A DNA stretch of 64,000 bases from the NCBI GenBank assembly GCA_021371795.1, contig JAJFVK010000019.1:248001-312000 (forward strand), read 5' to 3'. A model generated the notes under the pieces. The model made no database searches, was not told where the DNA came from, and saw only the letters and a program-made list of their open reading frames with translations. Positions 7,342-16,031 of the stretch are shown here, piece after piece (the stretch's first letter is position 1; each line of letters opens with the position of its first letter). The position numbers and the translations under genes were made by a program. This DNA comes from Planctomycetaceae bacterium. GTDB lineage: Bacteria > Planctomycetota > Phycisphaerae > Sedimentisphaerales > UBA12454.

Positions 7342-8850
7342 TTATGGGAAAATCATCGCGTTGGCAAATTCGTTTTGGAAATCAAAATCCGCGGACAGTT
7401 CTATATGCTCCGTCTGGTCAGCTAAATCTTGTGTTTTCTTTCTGGCATCAAGTGAAAGTAACGCCATTTTAGCGCCGGCAAGCGATGTATTGCCAATAAA
7501 CGAAATCTTTTCATGGCTTACATCAGCAGGCAGCAAACCGATACACTGGGCGTGATTTCTGCGAATAAAGCTGCCAAAACCGCCGGCGACAAGAACACGT
7601 TTCAAATCCGACGACTTAATATCAGCTTTTTTCAGCATAATACTTATTCCAGCACGTATCGCACCGACAGCAAGCTGAATCTGGCGGATGTCCCTCTGCG
7701 TAATTTTTACTTTTGGGGCAAGTTCAATTTCTTCGCCTGTCATTCGGCCGGTACAATCAACTACGCCGGCGTTAAGAAATTCTGCCATCATATCTATAAG
7801 GCCGCTGCCGCAAATGCCGACAGGTTTAGTATCGCCGATGACATTGCAAATGAATTTATTTTCGTTATTATCGAAGTTGACCTTCTCAATAGCGCCGGAC
7901 ATCGCACGCATACCGCAAGATATGCCCGCCCCTTCAAACGCAGGGCCGGCGGCAGTCGATGCGGCGAAAATTTTATTGTCGTTGACCAGCACTATTTCGC
8001 CATTTGTACCAATATCTATCATCAGCAAAGGCTGCGGCTGGTTGAGCAAATCCACGGCGAGCATGCCGGCTGAAATGTCTCCGCCGACAAAGCCGCCAAT
8101 AACCGGAAAAATATAAATCACGCCCTGGGGATTAATGTGTATATCAAGCTGCGAGGCCTTTATGCTTTCGCCGCCTAACCAATTCGGCTCAAATGGCAAT
8201 TGCGCCAGAGGTGCGGGGTCTATGCCGCGGAATAAATGCTGCATCGCGGTATTGCCCGCAACAGAAATTTCCAAAATATTATGATTTTTTATGCCGGCCT
8301 TTTTGCAGAGATTGTCTATCATCGAATTAATCTGCCGAATGACAGCCTTTTGCAAATTTGCAAGACCTTCGGGATTCTCGATTGAAAATTTTATCCTGCT
8401 GATAACATCGTCGCCATTAGAAATCTGCGGATTGTGGCTGCCCATCACGGCAATCTCTGTGCCGTCTTTAAGATTGACCAGAGACGCGGCCAAAGTTGTC
8501 GTGCCGATGTCAACAGCGACGCCAAAACATTCGCCGTTTTCGCACTTTCTGTCTGGTATGATTTTATGAATTATTTCCGAATCGACAACGATTTTGTCAG
8601 GGCTAAACAGCAGGGAATTTTGCGGGACCTCGATTATGGTATTCTTGTCTATCGTTCGCTGACATGCAAGGCAGTCAAATCTTTCGCCGGAAGGCTCGAT
8701 AATTGTAATCTTACATTTTTTACACGTGCCCGCCCCGCCGCAAGGCGTGTCTACAATAACGCCCGCAATGGCGGCGGCTTCAATTATTTTTGTGCCGGGC
8801 AAAACATAAACGGTTCTGCCCTGCGGCTGAAAAGTAACTTTTAGTTCCAT
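7342..8850 (-). CDS. RACo-like ATP-dependent reductive activator of corrinoid proteins
   Basis: The N-terminal 90 residues are a plant-type [2Fe-2S] ferredoxin with Cys37, Cys43, Cys46 and Cys60 (or Cys63). The remainder is an ASKHA-type ATPase of the DUF4445 family (GVAVDIGTTTLAASLVNL, SVAGNTAMQHLF, LLMIDIGTNGEI, AAGPAFEGAGISCGMRA, GICGSGLIDMMAE, VLVAGGFGSF). Proteins of this type use ATP and electrons to return an oxidised Co(II) corrinoid in methyltransferase systems to Co(I). No corrinoid protein or methyltransferase is in the window, so its partner is elsewhere or it serves another cofactor. It ends a leftward series after the radical SAM gene, 36 bases downstream of it. Confidence 0.88.
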   Translation of the reverse strand: MELKVTFQPQGRTVYVLPGTKIIEAAAIAGVIVDTPCGGAGTCKKCKITIIEPSGERFDCLACQRTIDKNTIIEVPQNSLLFSPDKIVVDSEIIHKIIPDRKCENGECFGVAVDIGTTTLAASLVNLKDGTEIAVMGSHNPQISNGDDVISRIKFSIENPEGLANLQKAVIRQINSMIDNLCKKAGIKNHNILEISVAGNTAMQHLFRGIDPAPLAQLPFEPNWLGGESIKASQLDIHINPQGVIYIFPVIGGFVGGDISAGMLAVDLLNQPQPLLMIDIGTNGEIVLVNDNKIFAASTAAGPAFEGAGISCGMRAMSGAIEKVNFDNNENKFICNVIGDTKPVGICGSGLIDMMAEFLNAGVVDCTGRMTGEEIELAPKVKITQRDIRQIQLAVGAIRAGISIMLKKADIKSSDLKRVLVAGGFGSFIRRNHAQCIGLLPADVSHEKISFIGNTSLAGAKMALLSLDARKKTQDLADQTEHIELSADFDFQNEFANAMIFP

Positions 8851-8856
8851 AGGATT

Positions 8857-8875
8857 GCCACAGAGTTCACAGAGG
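8857..8875. repeat. CTCTGTG-type micro-repeat (minus orientation)
   Basis: The complement of this stretch reads CCTCTGTGAACTCTGTGGC, sharing 18 bases with 40788-40805 and most of 29-45. It sits immediately before the start codon of the RACo-like gene, within the ribosome-binding region. Confidence 0.6.
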
Positions 8876-8886
8876 TATTCATTTTA

Positions 8887-9816
8887 TTAACTCTTGTAAT
8901 AAGTTTTATTGTTTTGCTGAACAGATTCGACTTTTTTCGACTTCATCAGTTCCGTGACGGCTTTCAATACTTCAAGCTTCGACAATTTCAGTCCGGCGGC
9001 AATATCATCAGCGCTGCACGGACGGCGGCGAAGCATTTCTACAATATCCTCCGAGTTGCTCGCAAAAGTTTCGCTCACAACGCCCTTGAAATCCGCAATC
9101 ACTTCGGCATTGTTACCAATTCTTTTGGCTATTTCATCCAATCGCTGCGGAGTCATCGCAGCCACTTTTTCGGCAGGCGGACGGCTTACAGTATTAAGCT
9201 GGATTCTGTCAGGATTAATTTTTTTAACACACTCGGCAATTTTCGCGATTTGCTCATCACTATCATTCAGGCCGGCGATTAAGAAAACCTCCAGCCAGTA
9301 CTTGCCTTTATATTCCTTTCGGAAATCAATAAGCCCCTGTAGCATTTTATCAAATGTAATTTCCGGAGCGGGTCGGTTAATCTTTTTAAGCATTTCTTCA
9401 TCGCCTGCATCGAGCGACGGCATTACTATATCGGCGGCAAGCAATTCACTGCGAACTTCCGGCATCCACAGCAGCGAGCCATTCGTAATGACGGCGATGG
9501 GAACATCTGTAATCTTTTTAATTTCGGCGATTAATTTGCCACAGTGAATATACAACGTAGGTTCGCCGGAGCCTGAAAGTGTAATACAGTCCGGCTTTGT
9601 CAGCAGTTTGCCCTTCAGCTCGGCGATAATATCATCGACCGCAATCCAGCTCTGCCGTGTTGCGGTCTTTTCCGTTGTCAAACCCACCTGACAATACAGG
9701 CAGTCATACGTGCAGGTCTTGTGCGGTATAAGGTCAATGCCCAGAGACCTGCCGAGCCTGCGCGACGGAACAGGGCCGAATACATGTGCTTTGTTTTGTA
9801 TTGATTTTTCTGTCAT
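8887..9816 (-). CDS. Radical SAM protein with C-terminal winged helix
   Basis: The radical SAM [4Fe-4S] motif is CTYDCLYC (Cx3Cx2C) at about residues 35-42, preceded by FGPVPSRRLGRSLGID, the hallmark of the COG0731-type group of radical SAM enzymes. SLGID, LSGSGEPTL and VITNGS follow in the expected order. The C-terminal 70 residues read as a winged-helix domain (VVSETFASNSEDIVEMLRRR). The exact substrate of this group is unsettled; some relatives act on tRNA wyosine bases, but bacteria have no wyosine. It overlaps the MBL-fold gene by four bases (ATGA), which indicates translational coupling, and precedes the RACo-like gene. Confidence 0.85.
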   Translation of the reverse strand: MTEKSIQNKAHVFGPVPSRRLGRSLGIDLIPHKTCTYDCLYCQVGLTTEKTATRQSWIAVDDIIAELKGKLLTKPDCITLSGSGEPTLYIHCGKLIAEIKKITDVPIAVITNGSLLWMPEVRSELLAADIVMPSLDAGDEEMLKKINRPAPEITFDKMLQGLIDFRKEYKGKYWLEVFLIAGLNDSDEQIAKIAECVKKINPDRIQLNTVSRPPAEKVAAMTPQRLDEIAKRIGNNAEVIADFKGVVSETFASNSEDIVEMLRRRPCSADDIAAGLKLSKLEVLKAVTELMKSKKVESVQQNNKTYYKS

Positions 9817-10661
9817 ATCGCCTGAAACTCACGAGTTGTGCCGACCGAACACATAAAACAATGTTTCGGATACTGTTTTCTAAACTCCATCGCCGCTTCC
9901 GAACCTGTACAATGGCCGGGGCTGATGTTGCGAACGCCAAAACGCTCAAGGTTGTCTATAACCTTTGAAATTTTGCTTTTTCCGCTGCCGATAAGATGGA
10001 AGCCGCCCATTATCGTATGAACCTGCTGCACGCCGCTGGTTTTTGTTATATGGTCGAGTGTGTTGATAACGCCCGCGTGAGCACATCCAAAGACAACCAC
10101 CAAACCGTCTTTCGTGTTGAAATAAACCGCTTGGTCATCATTCAGTTCGTCCGGCTCGGCTCCCTGGTCATCAATGAAAAAATCCTGCTCTTCAACTTCA
10201 AAACTGTTGGTTCGCGGCACCTGCCCACTGACGAAAAAGCCGGGCACAACCTCTGTCGTGTCTTTTGTCCATATAACCTGATTTTTATCAGCATGCGAAG
10301 CGATAATTTTTTTAGACCCGCCTGTTACCCCAATCGCTCTGCTCGAACCTCCGCCAAAATGATACTTCTTGTCAAGCGCATCAGGATGTATATATACTTT
10401 CGCTTTTGTCGCGATATTAAGTACCGGCTCCAAACCGCCCGTGTGGTCATAATGGCCGTGACTGATTACAATCGCGTCCGTTTCGGCAAGGTTAATGCCG
10501 AGAATTTCCGCATTGCGCAGGATAATGCCCGTCTGGCCGGTGTCGAACAGAATTTTATGTTCACCGAACTCTATCCAGAAACTTATGCCGTGCTCTGAAA
10601 GAAGGCCATCGCCTTCGGCGGTATCTTCTATAAGTGTTACAATTTTAACTTTTTTTGCCAT
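9813..10661 (-). CDS. Metallo-beta-lactamase-fold hydrolase (COG1237-like)
   Basis: The metal motif HGHYDHTGG at about residues 67-75 and FDTGQTG before it place this in the metallo-beta-lactamase superfamily. Further His residues in FGCAHAGVINTLDH and GGFHLIG complete the metal site. The order and spacing match the COG1237 group, which includes enzymes assigned to 7,8-dihydropterin-6-methyl phosphate-type reactions and methanopterin-like precursors. The end FRKQYPKHCFMCSVGTTREF contains two cysteines near the C-terminus. It is coupled to the radical SAM gene by an ATGA overlap, so the two probably act in one pathway. The true substrate cannot be read from the sequence. Confidence 0.85.
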   Translation of the reverse strand: MAKKVKIVTLIEDTAEGDGLLSEHGISFWIEFGEHKILFDTGQTGIILRNAEILGINLAETDAIVISHGHYDHTGGLEPVLNIATKAKVYIHPDALDKKYHFGGGSSRAIGVTGGSKKIIASHADKNQVIWTKDTTEVVPGFFVSGQVPRTNSFEVEEQDFFIDDQGAEPDELNDDQAVYFNTKDGLVVVFGCAHAGVINTLDHITKTSGVQQVHTIMGGFHLIGSGKSKISKVIDNLERFGVRNISPGHCTGSEAAMEFRKQYPKHCFMCSVGTTREFQAI

Positions 10662-10735
10662 GACGTGATAAGTATATACAATAAAGACAGATAATCAAGA
10701 GTTAAGAGTGAATAGTTAAGAGCAGCGGAATTTTA

Positions 10736-11662
10736 TCAAATTTCAATATAGCAGGCGAAATGGCGGTAAAACAGGCCCGTCGCTCTCATTGCGAAAACCG
10801 CGAGAATCTGAATAAAAAGAACAAACAAAAGATTCAGAAAAATAATAAAAATCGACAGCGTTTTGACATCGCCGTAGTTACGACTCCAAATCTGCAACTG
10901 GCATGTAATGTAAAAAAATATCGTGAGAACTAAATAATACCGAAATGCTTTTTTAATCGGTATTATGAAATGCCTCGGCTTGAAAAGCGTCTGGATATCT
11001 CTGCTAATACTGACCAGCAGAACCGCCATCGGAAACAAAAATATCGACAACACCACAAAAGGAATTAACGCCCAATTCGATGTAATTCCCGCAGCGTTTA
11101 ATATGATTTTGAATATAACCGTCGGCATCAATGAAATAACCATCGCCATAACAAATGAAATAAGCGATTTAAACGCAGAGGCGATAAATCCCCATCCTCC
11201 GCCAAATGTAATCTCCGGCAATGCTTCAGTGTCATAAGCAGTGGCATAAATAATCTCCGCATAGCACCAGAAAATCGCACCCCAGGCAATGCCGGCGAAA
11301 ATGCTGCCCAAAGGAAGTGGAATAAATATTTTGCCGCCGCTGTTGCAGGCAAAGTTGAAAGTAAAATCAAGATGCGCGAGGAAAAATTTAAAAGTTATTG
11401 CGATGAGAATGAATATCAGGGTCGTAAAACTTTGTTTGCTGAAAATCGCCGCGTATGACTTTTTGAAAACCGCCTCGTAATAGCCGGGCAAAGGCTCATC
11501 ATATTCTTTGGGTGGTATTATTTTCTTAACCGGTTCGCTATCGCTGTGCGGAATGATGAACCCCTGATTGCACTGCAAACAACGTGCGCGTCTGCCGGCG
11601 TAAACGTCCTTAAACGCACAGACATAACCACAACCTGGACAATTGAAAGTAACTGTTCCCAC
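10736..11662 (-). CDS. Zinc-ribbon membrane protein, unknown function
   Basis: The first 40 residues hold two cysteine pairs (CPGCGYVC and CLQCNQGF) that resemble a zinc ribbon. From about residue 70 to the end there are roughly six hydrophobic segments, so the protein has a cytoplasmic zinc finger and a multi-pass membrane part, similar in plan to planctomycete proteins with an MJ0042/zinc-ribbon head. No enzyme motif is visible. It lies between pilT (28 bases upstream) and the MBL gene (75 bases downstream) on the same strand, but nothing shows that it shares their function. Confidence 0.72.
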   Translation of the reverse strand: MGTVTFNCPGCGYVCAFKDVYAGRRARCLQCNQGFIIPHSDSEPVKKIIPPKEYDEPLPGYYEAVFKKSYAAIFSKQSFTTLIFILIAITFKFFLAHLDFTFNFACNSGGKIFIPLPLGSIFAGIAWGAIFWCYAEIIYATAYDTEALPEITFGGGWGFIASAFKSLISFVMAMVISLMPTVIFKIILNAAGITSNWALIPFVVLSIFLFPMAVLLVSISRDIQTLFKPRHFIIPIKKAFRYYLVLTIFFYITCQLQIWSRNYGDVKTLSIFIIFLNLLFVLFIQILAVFAMRATGLFYRHFACYIEI

Positions 11663-11690
11663 TTTTCACTCTTAACTTTTCACTATTCAC

Positions 11691-12833
11691 TTACACCGTA
11701 ACGGTGTTCATTGCGTCGATGAAACACTGGTAATCATTGACCCATTTTTTCGCTTCGAGCAGGTCAACCTTTCCGGCCTTGACAAGACGGGCAAGGTGAA
11801 TCTCAAAAGTAATCATCTTTTCATCCGGTTTTTCCCGTGTTCTTGTCTGAAGCTGCGAGTAAAGCTGCTCAATTTTGCCGGTTCGAATAATATTCGCACA
11901 GGCATAATTATTGTTCATGATCTCCATACAAACTAATCTGCCTGTCGAGTCCTTCTTCGGAACCAGTTTCTGACAAACTACATACGCCAATCCCAATGAA
12001 AGCTGATTGCTGACTTCGTCCTGTCTGGATGACGGGAAATAATCGAGAATTCTTGTTATCGTGCCGGTAACGTCTCGCGTATGCAGAGTCGAAAAGACCA
12101 AATGTCCGGTTTCTGCGGCCATCAAGGTCATCGCGACTGTTTCAGCATCACGCATTTCACCAACAAAAATCACATCAGGGTCTTCACGCAGCATATACTT
12201 CAATCCTTCGGCAAATGAAGCGGTATCCCTGCCGACTTCGCGCTGTGAAATTACGGAATTCTTCTGGTGCAAAATGTATTCAATGGGGTCCTCGACTGAA
12301 ATAACACGACAAGCCTTTATGTCGCTTATCCTGTCAATAAACGAAGCGATTGTCGTGGATTTGCCTGCGCCGGTAATGCCTGTCAGCAGCACAAGACCAT
12401 TTTGCAAATGCACGATATCCTTGTAAACGCTGTTCGGGAAACCGATTTCCTCAAGCTGCGGAACTTCACTGCCAAGCGCTCTTACCGCCATCGCGGGGCC
12501 GTCATTATCCATAAAGACATTGATTCGGAATTGCAGGCCGGCAAACGAATACGAAGCATCAACATTATTCTTCGCCTTGAACTCTGCAACCTTTACCTCG
12601 CCGAGCAAGGGATAGATAAGCTGTTCTGCGATTTGTCTTGTAACCAGTTCGCCCTTGAGTTTCATAAGATTGCCGTCAAAGCGATACGCGGGCTGAACGC
12701 CGACTTTTATGTGCAAATCGGAGACACGCATAACGCCGTGCTTTTTGAAATAGGACAGCATATCCTCCATGCTCCATTCGCCAAACTCGGCGGTTTTGTA
12801 AATTTTTGCACTTATTGGATAATTGTCAGCCAT
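11691..12833 (-). CDS. pilT: Type IV pilus retraction ATPase-like protein
   Basis: This is a secretion ATPase of the PilT/GspE superfamily: an N-terminal PAS-like region (VSDLHIKVGVQPAYRFDGNL), Walker A GITGAGKSTT, Asp box (VISVEDPIEYIL), MLREDPDVIFVGEMRDAET as Walker B, and the His box TGHLVFSTLHTRD. PilT hexamers depolymerise type IV pili for twitching. The Walker A glycine pattern (GITGAGKST) differs slightly from the usual GPTGSGKST. At 380 residues it has normal length. No pilin assembly gene lies next to it, though a prepilin-like gene is found at 59842. It heads a leftward row of five genes. Confidence 0.9.
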   Translation of the reverse strand: MADNYPISAKIYKTAEFGEWSMEDMLSYFKKHGVMRVSDLHIKVGVQPAYRFDGNLMKLKGELVTRQIAEQLIYPLLGEVKVAEFKAKNNVDASYSFAGLQFRINVFMDNDGPAMAVRALGSEVPQLEEIGFPNSVYKDIVHLQNGLVLLTGITGAGKSTTIASFIDRISDIKACRVISVEDPIEYILHQKNSVISQREVGRDTASFAEGLKYMLREDPDVIFVGEMRDAETVAMTLMAAETGHLVFSTLHTRDVTGTITRILDYFPSSRQDEVSNQLSLGLAYVVCQKLVPKKDSTGRLVCMEIMNNNYACANIIRTGKIEQLYSQLQTRTREKPDEKMITFEIHLARLVKAGKVDLLEAKKWVNDYQCFIDAMNTVTV

Positions 12834-12927
12834 AAACGTTTCCTTTCAGGGAAGATACGTCAATTTTAGCCATTTTTCCCTGCAAAATCAAACACAAAGA
12901 CCTTTGCATTAATTATAGAGTAATGTT

Positions 12928-13698
12928 ATGATGAATTCGTTACAAACAATCTTAAAAATGACAGAAAAAAACGAACATAATAGTTTTTTGGAAATGTCCC
13001 TCGGCGACCACCTTGAAGAGCTGCGGATACGAGTAATTCTTGCGGTAATCGGTCTTGCGGTCGCGCTGGCGGTGTGTCTGTTCTTTTCAAAGTTCTTTCT
13101 TGGACATTTGACTAAGCCGTATTTCGACGTTCAGCAGCAAACCGGTCTGCCTGCAACACTGCAAGCTATCACGCTGTCGGAAAAATTTATGGTTTATATG
13201 AAAACCGCCCTGCTGTTCGGCGTCATTCTTTCTTCGCCGTGGATATTTTATCAGATTTGGAAATTTATATCCGCCGGCCTTTACGACCGTGAGAAAAAGT
13301 TTGTACACATAGTCTCGCCGATTTGCGCTTTGCTTTTTGTGTCCGGCGCGATGTTTTTCCTGTTGGTTATCTCGCCGCTGATGATTCGATTCCTAATCGG
13401 CTTCGACCCCGGCGTCAAAGAGATTCAGACACAGGTTACGCTATCGAGTTATGTCAGTTTTATGCTTATTATGATGCTCGTTTTTGGGCTTTGCTTTCAA
13501 CTGCCTATCGCTATTGTCGCCCTGAACAAGATGGGAATTCTCTCTGCGACAGTTCTTAAATCCGTGCGAAAATATGTGATACTGGCGATATTCTTTATAG
13601 CCGCGGTCGTTACGCCTTCGCCCGATATGATAAGCCAGATAGCACTGGCTGTGCCGATGTATATTTTATATGAGTTGGGGCTGCTGTTCTGCCGTTAA
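12928..13698 (+). CDS. tatC: Sec-independent protein translocase subunit TatC
   Basis: TatC is the multi-spanning core of the twin-arginine translocase and recognises the RR signal. The start carries [12 protein letters not shown], a family hallmark, followed by six hydrophobic segments, [24 protein letters not shown] and [21 protein letters not shown]. Start choice is uncertain: Met1 or Met11 ([10 protein letters not shown]) are both possible. It is convergent with tatA with a four-base overlap of their 3' ends, so the two are not in one operon. Likely Tat substrates follow at once (DUF362, polyferredoxin, aldo/keto reductase). Confidence 0.94.
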   Translation: MMNSLQTILKMTEKNEHNSFLEMSLGDHLEELRIRVILAVIGLAVALAVCLFFSKFFLGHLTKPYFDVQQQTGLPATLQAITLSEKFMVYMKTALLFGVILSSPWIFYQIWKFISAGLYDREKKFVHIVSPICALLFVSGAMFFLLVISPLMIRFLIGFDPGVKEIQTQVTLSSYVSFMLIMMLVFGLCFQLPIAIVALNKMGILSATVLKSVRKYVILAIFFIAAVVTPSPDMISQIALAVPMYILYELGLLFCR

Positions 13699-13910
13699 GA
13701 CTTGGGCTTTTCGTCCTTGTCGTTAACCTTGTTTTCTATATCGTCCTGCGTTTCTTTCATACCCTTTTTAAATTCGTTAAGGCTTTTACCAAGTGAACGC
13801 GCAACTTCGGGAAGTTTTCTGCCAAATAAAACCAAAGCGATAAGCAAAATAACAATCAGTTCCGGCATACCAATAGACCATGCCAAAATGTTATCCATAA
13901 TACCAAACAT
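13695..13910 (-). CDS. tatA: Twin-arginine translocase subunit TatA/TatE-type
   Basis: A 71-residue protein has a single membrane helix followed by an amphipathic helix and acidic/basic tail ([36 protein letters not shown]), the typical TatA/TatB build. I start it at 13910, where GGAG lies seven bases upstream of the ATG (MFGIMDN); a longer frame reaching 13946 exists but lacks that support. TatA oligomers form the pore for folded proteins. The gene faces tatC, so their expression is separate. Only one TatA-like protein is visible in the window. Confidence 0.9.
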   Translation of the reverse strand: MFGIMDNILAWSIGMPELIVILLIALVLFGRKLPEVARSLGKSLNEFKKGMKETQDDIENKVNDKDEKPKS

Positions 13911-13948
13911 ATTTATCTCCGATTTTTTAAAAGTAAAGTCCAACAAAG

Positions 13949-13976
13949 TTGACTAACAACCGTATAACAGTATAAT
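13949..13976 (+). promoter_or_regulatory. Putative sigma-70 promoter of the redox island
   Basis: TTGACT at 13949-13954 and TATAAT at 13971-13976 are 16 bases apart. Transcription would start near 13983, giving a leader of about 135 bases before the first gene at 14118. Confidence 0.55.
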
Positions 13977-14027
13977 TGTAAACGATTAATGTTGCAAGCA
14001 GGTAATACGGATTTCAAATAAAAGTCA

Positions 14028-14084
14028 CGCGTTGCTCCGCGGTTAAAGCGAAGCGGGCAAGGAAGTTACAAACTTCACAACGCG
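14028..14084 (+). promoter_or_regulatory. Structured leader: possible three-way junction
   Basis: CGCGTT (14028-14033) pairs with AACGCG (14079-14084) and encloses two hairpins: GCTCCGC with GCGAAGC (14034-14040 and 14048-14054, one mismatch) and a perfect GAAGTT/AACTTC (14062-14067 and 14071-14076). It lies in the predicted 5' leader of the gene at 14118. It could be a regulatory RNA element or just another of the palindromic intergenic repeats of this genome. Confidence 0.4.
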
Positions 14085-14093
14085 CGAGCCCTA

Positions 14094-14107
14094 ATACCAA
14101 TTGGTAT
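14094..14107. promoter_or_regulatory. Perfect 14-bp palindrome before the first gene of the redox island
   Basis: ATACCAATTGGTAT is its own complement and ends eleven bases before the ATG at 14118. It could be an operator or could sequester the ribosome site of that gene. Which one cannot be told from sequence alone. Confidence 0.4.
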
Positions 14108-14117
14108 AAAAAACTTT

Positions 14118-15035
14118 ATGTCGGCAAGTCAAAAACAGTCAACTATAAGTATTATCGTCATAATACTCCTATTTTGCATAGCGATTGCGGTAGGTTTTAA
14201 GCAGCAATGCTATCTTACCGAGGATACCGCTCTGGAAAACACCCTTTTCGGCGATAAATTTATACCGACAGACGATGTTGAGAATTACACTTCTTCCAAT
14301 TTATACGAAAAAATCGATGGCAAAGCTGATTTATACCTGAATAACGGGTTTATTTCGCTCCAGTGCAGACGATTTGGGGATAGTTCCGCACTCGACAAGT
14401 GGATGGAAGTATATCTGTATGAAATGGGTAATTCAGATAATGCGTTCGCTGTTTACAGTATGCAAAAACGTGCCGATGGCACTGCATTGGACTGGACGCA
14501 GTTGGGATATTCGACTTCGGATGCGATTTATGCCGCTGCGGGTCAATATTATATCGAAACGGTGATTTCCGTTAATGACGCAGAGCTGTTCAAGGCAGCA
14601 TTGAACGGCGTTACGATGTTGGCAAAGTCAATATCATCGGGTAAAGAGGAAATTCCGGGTAAGAATTTTTTTCCAACGGAAAATCTCGTCGCCGACAGTT
14701 TCAAATTCATCAGTGCCGATGCTTTCGGCAGCGATTTGCAAAATATCTTTGCGGCGGAATACAAAATCGGCGAAAATACCATAACAGCATATCTGTGCAA
14801 AGATCCGACAGGTGGAATATATAAAAATTATCATCAATTCTTAATTGATAATGGCGGGACAGAATTAAAAACAGATTCCCAACTGCCGAACGTTAAAGCG
14901 GTGGAGCTTTTTGGTACAACCGATATAATTTTTAAAGCGGGCGTATATTTTGCCGGCGTGCGAGGCACGGCGCCGTTAAACGACCTGAAACAAACAGCAG
15001 AAAAACTTTTTGAGGGTCTGTCAAAGCAAAAATGA
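14118..15035 (+). CDS. Exported DUF6599-like protein, unknown function
   Basis: The 305-residue protein has one N-terminal membrane segment (residues 10-25) and an otherwise soluble extracytoplasmic part. NLYEKIDGKADLYLNNGF, VYLYEMGNSDNAFAVYSMQ and the GQYYIET and GVRGTAPLND stretches fit the DUF6599 family as I recall it; I hold the name with moderate confidence. No catalytic motif or cysteine set is seen. The start overlaps the predicted structured leader's end, and its stop overlaps the next gene by four bases (ATGA), so it is translationally coupled to the DUF362 gene. It probably works with the redox proteins that follow. Confidence 0.6.
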   Translation: MSASQKQSTISIIVIILLFCIAIAVGFKQQCYLTEDTALENTLFGDKFIPTDDVENYTSSNLYEKIDGKADLYLNNGFISLQCRRFGDSSALDKWMEVYLYEMGNSDNAFAVYSMQKRADGTALDWTQLGYSTSDAIYAAAGQYYIETVISVNDAELFKAALNGVTMLAKSISSGKEEIPGKNFFPTENLVADSFKFISADAFGSDLQNIFAAEYKIGENTITAYLCKDPTGGIYKNYHQFLIDNGGTELKTDSQLPNVKAVELFGTTDIIFKAGVYFAGVRGTAPLNDLKQTAEKLFEGLSKQK

Positions 15036-16027
15036 CCGAACAAGACAAAATATCGCGAAGAGAATTTATGGCACGTACAGCCAGGGCAGGTTTCTCTGTC
15101 GCTGCGGTCGCGGGTGCGGCCGGTCTGCTTTACGAAACTGATGTACTGAAAACGCTTGCCAGTGAAAAGATAATTACAGGTCTGAAGGATTTTTCCGTTC
15201 CGCAAATTGCCGGTCAGACTATGAGCGTCATAACAGGCACAAATAGAACTCAAACTGTAAATAAAGCAATTGAATTATTGGGGGGAATCGACAGATTTGT
15301 AAAGCCCGGTGAAACGGTGCTTTTAAAGCCGAATATCGGATTCTCAAGTCCGCCGAGGATTTGCGCGACAAGTCATCCTGATATAATTGGCGAGCTAACA
15401 CGGCTCTGCTACGAGTACGCAAAAGCGAAAAAGGTTTACATCACCGACAATCCAATCAACGACGCTCAAAGCTGTTTTGTGAACAGCCAAATCGCAGCGG
15501 CGGCGGAAAAATACGGTGCCCAACTGATTCTACCGAAAAAGAGTTTGTTTACGCCGATGTCGCTTGACGGCGGGAAGCTGATAAAGAACTGGCCTTTCCT
15601 ATATGAACCTTTGGCGAAAGTCGATAAAGTCATTGGCATTGCCATCGTAAAAGACCACGCACGAAGCGGCGCATCGATGACGATGAAAAACTGGTATGGG
15701 ATGCTCGGCGGCGGAAGAAATATATTTCATACCAATATCAACACCATTATTACCGAACTGGTAATGCTGATTAAACCGACGCTGGTAATTCTCGACGCAA
15801 CGGAAATAATGGTCGCCAACGGACCGACAGGCGGCTCGACATCAGACTTAAAAAGAACCAATATGATGATTGCGGGCTGCGACCAGGTTGCGGCCGACAG
15901 CTTCGGCGCAGGATTGCTGAACTTAAAGCCGGCTGACCTGCCCTATTTATCAAAAGCACATGAGTTAAAAATCGGAACGACCGATTATCAATCATTGAAA
16001 CCTATTTTTGCACAAGTGAAAGGATGA
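15032..16027 (+). CDS. Tat-exported DUF362-family protein
   Basis: A twin-arginine signal (SRREFMARTARAGFSVAAVA) opens the protein, so it is likely exported in folded form. The rest matches the DUF362 family (VLLKPNIGFSSPP, ATSHPDIIGELTRLC, IVKDHARSGASMTMKNWYGM), whose members are found next to iron-sulfur proteins. Unlike some relatives, it carries no Fe-S cysteine set of its own. The biochemical role of the family is not known to me; a part in transmembrane electron flow is inferred from its neighbours (polyferredoxin, Tat aldo/keto reductase). The ATGA overlap with the gene before it and the four-base spacing to the PHP gene indicate one operon. Confidence 0.8.
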   Translation: MTEQDKISRREFMARTARAGFSVAAVAGAAGLLYETDVLKTLASEKIITGLKDFSVPQIAGQTMSVITGTNRTQTVNKAIELLGGIDRFVKPGETVLLKPNIGFSSPPRICATSHPDIIGELTRLCYEYAKAKKVYITDNPINDAQSCFVNSQIAAAAEKYGAQLILPKKSLFTPMSLDGGKLIKNWPFLYEPLAKVDKVIGIAIVKDHARSGASMTMKNWYGMLGGGRNIFHTNINTIITELVMLIKPTLVILDATEIMVANGPTGGSTSDLKRTNMMIAGCDQVAADSFGAGLLNLKPADLPYLSKAHELKIGTTDYQSLKPIFAQVKG

Positions 16028-16031
16028 TTTA

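Noticed and set aside
7513-8073. Plus-strand frame inside the RACo-like gene
   Set aside because: Opposite-strand shadow of a gene with clear ferredoxin and ATPase motifs.
7342-8850. Cobalamin riboswitch near the corrinoid activator
   Set aside because: I looked in the interval before its start and saw only the CTCTGTG micro-repeat, without B12-box-like sequence.
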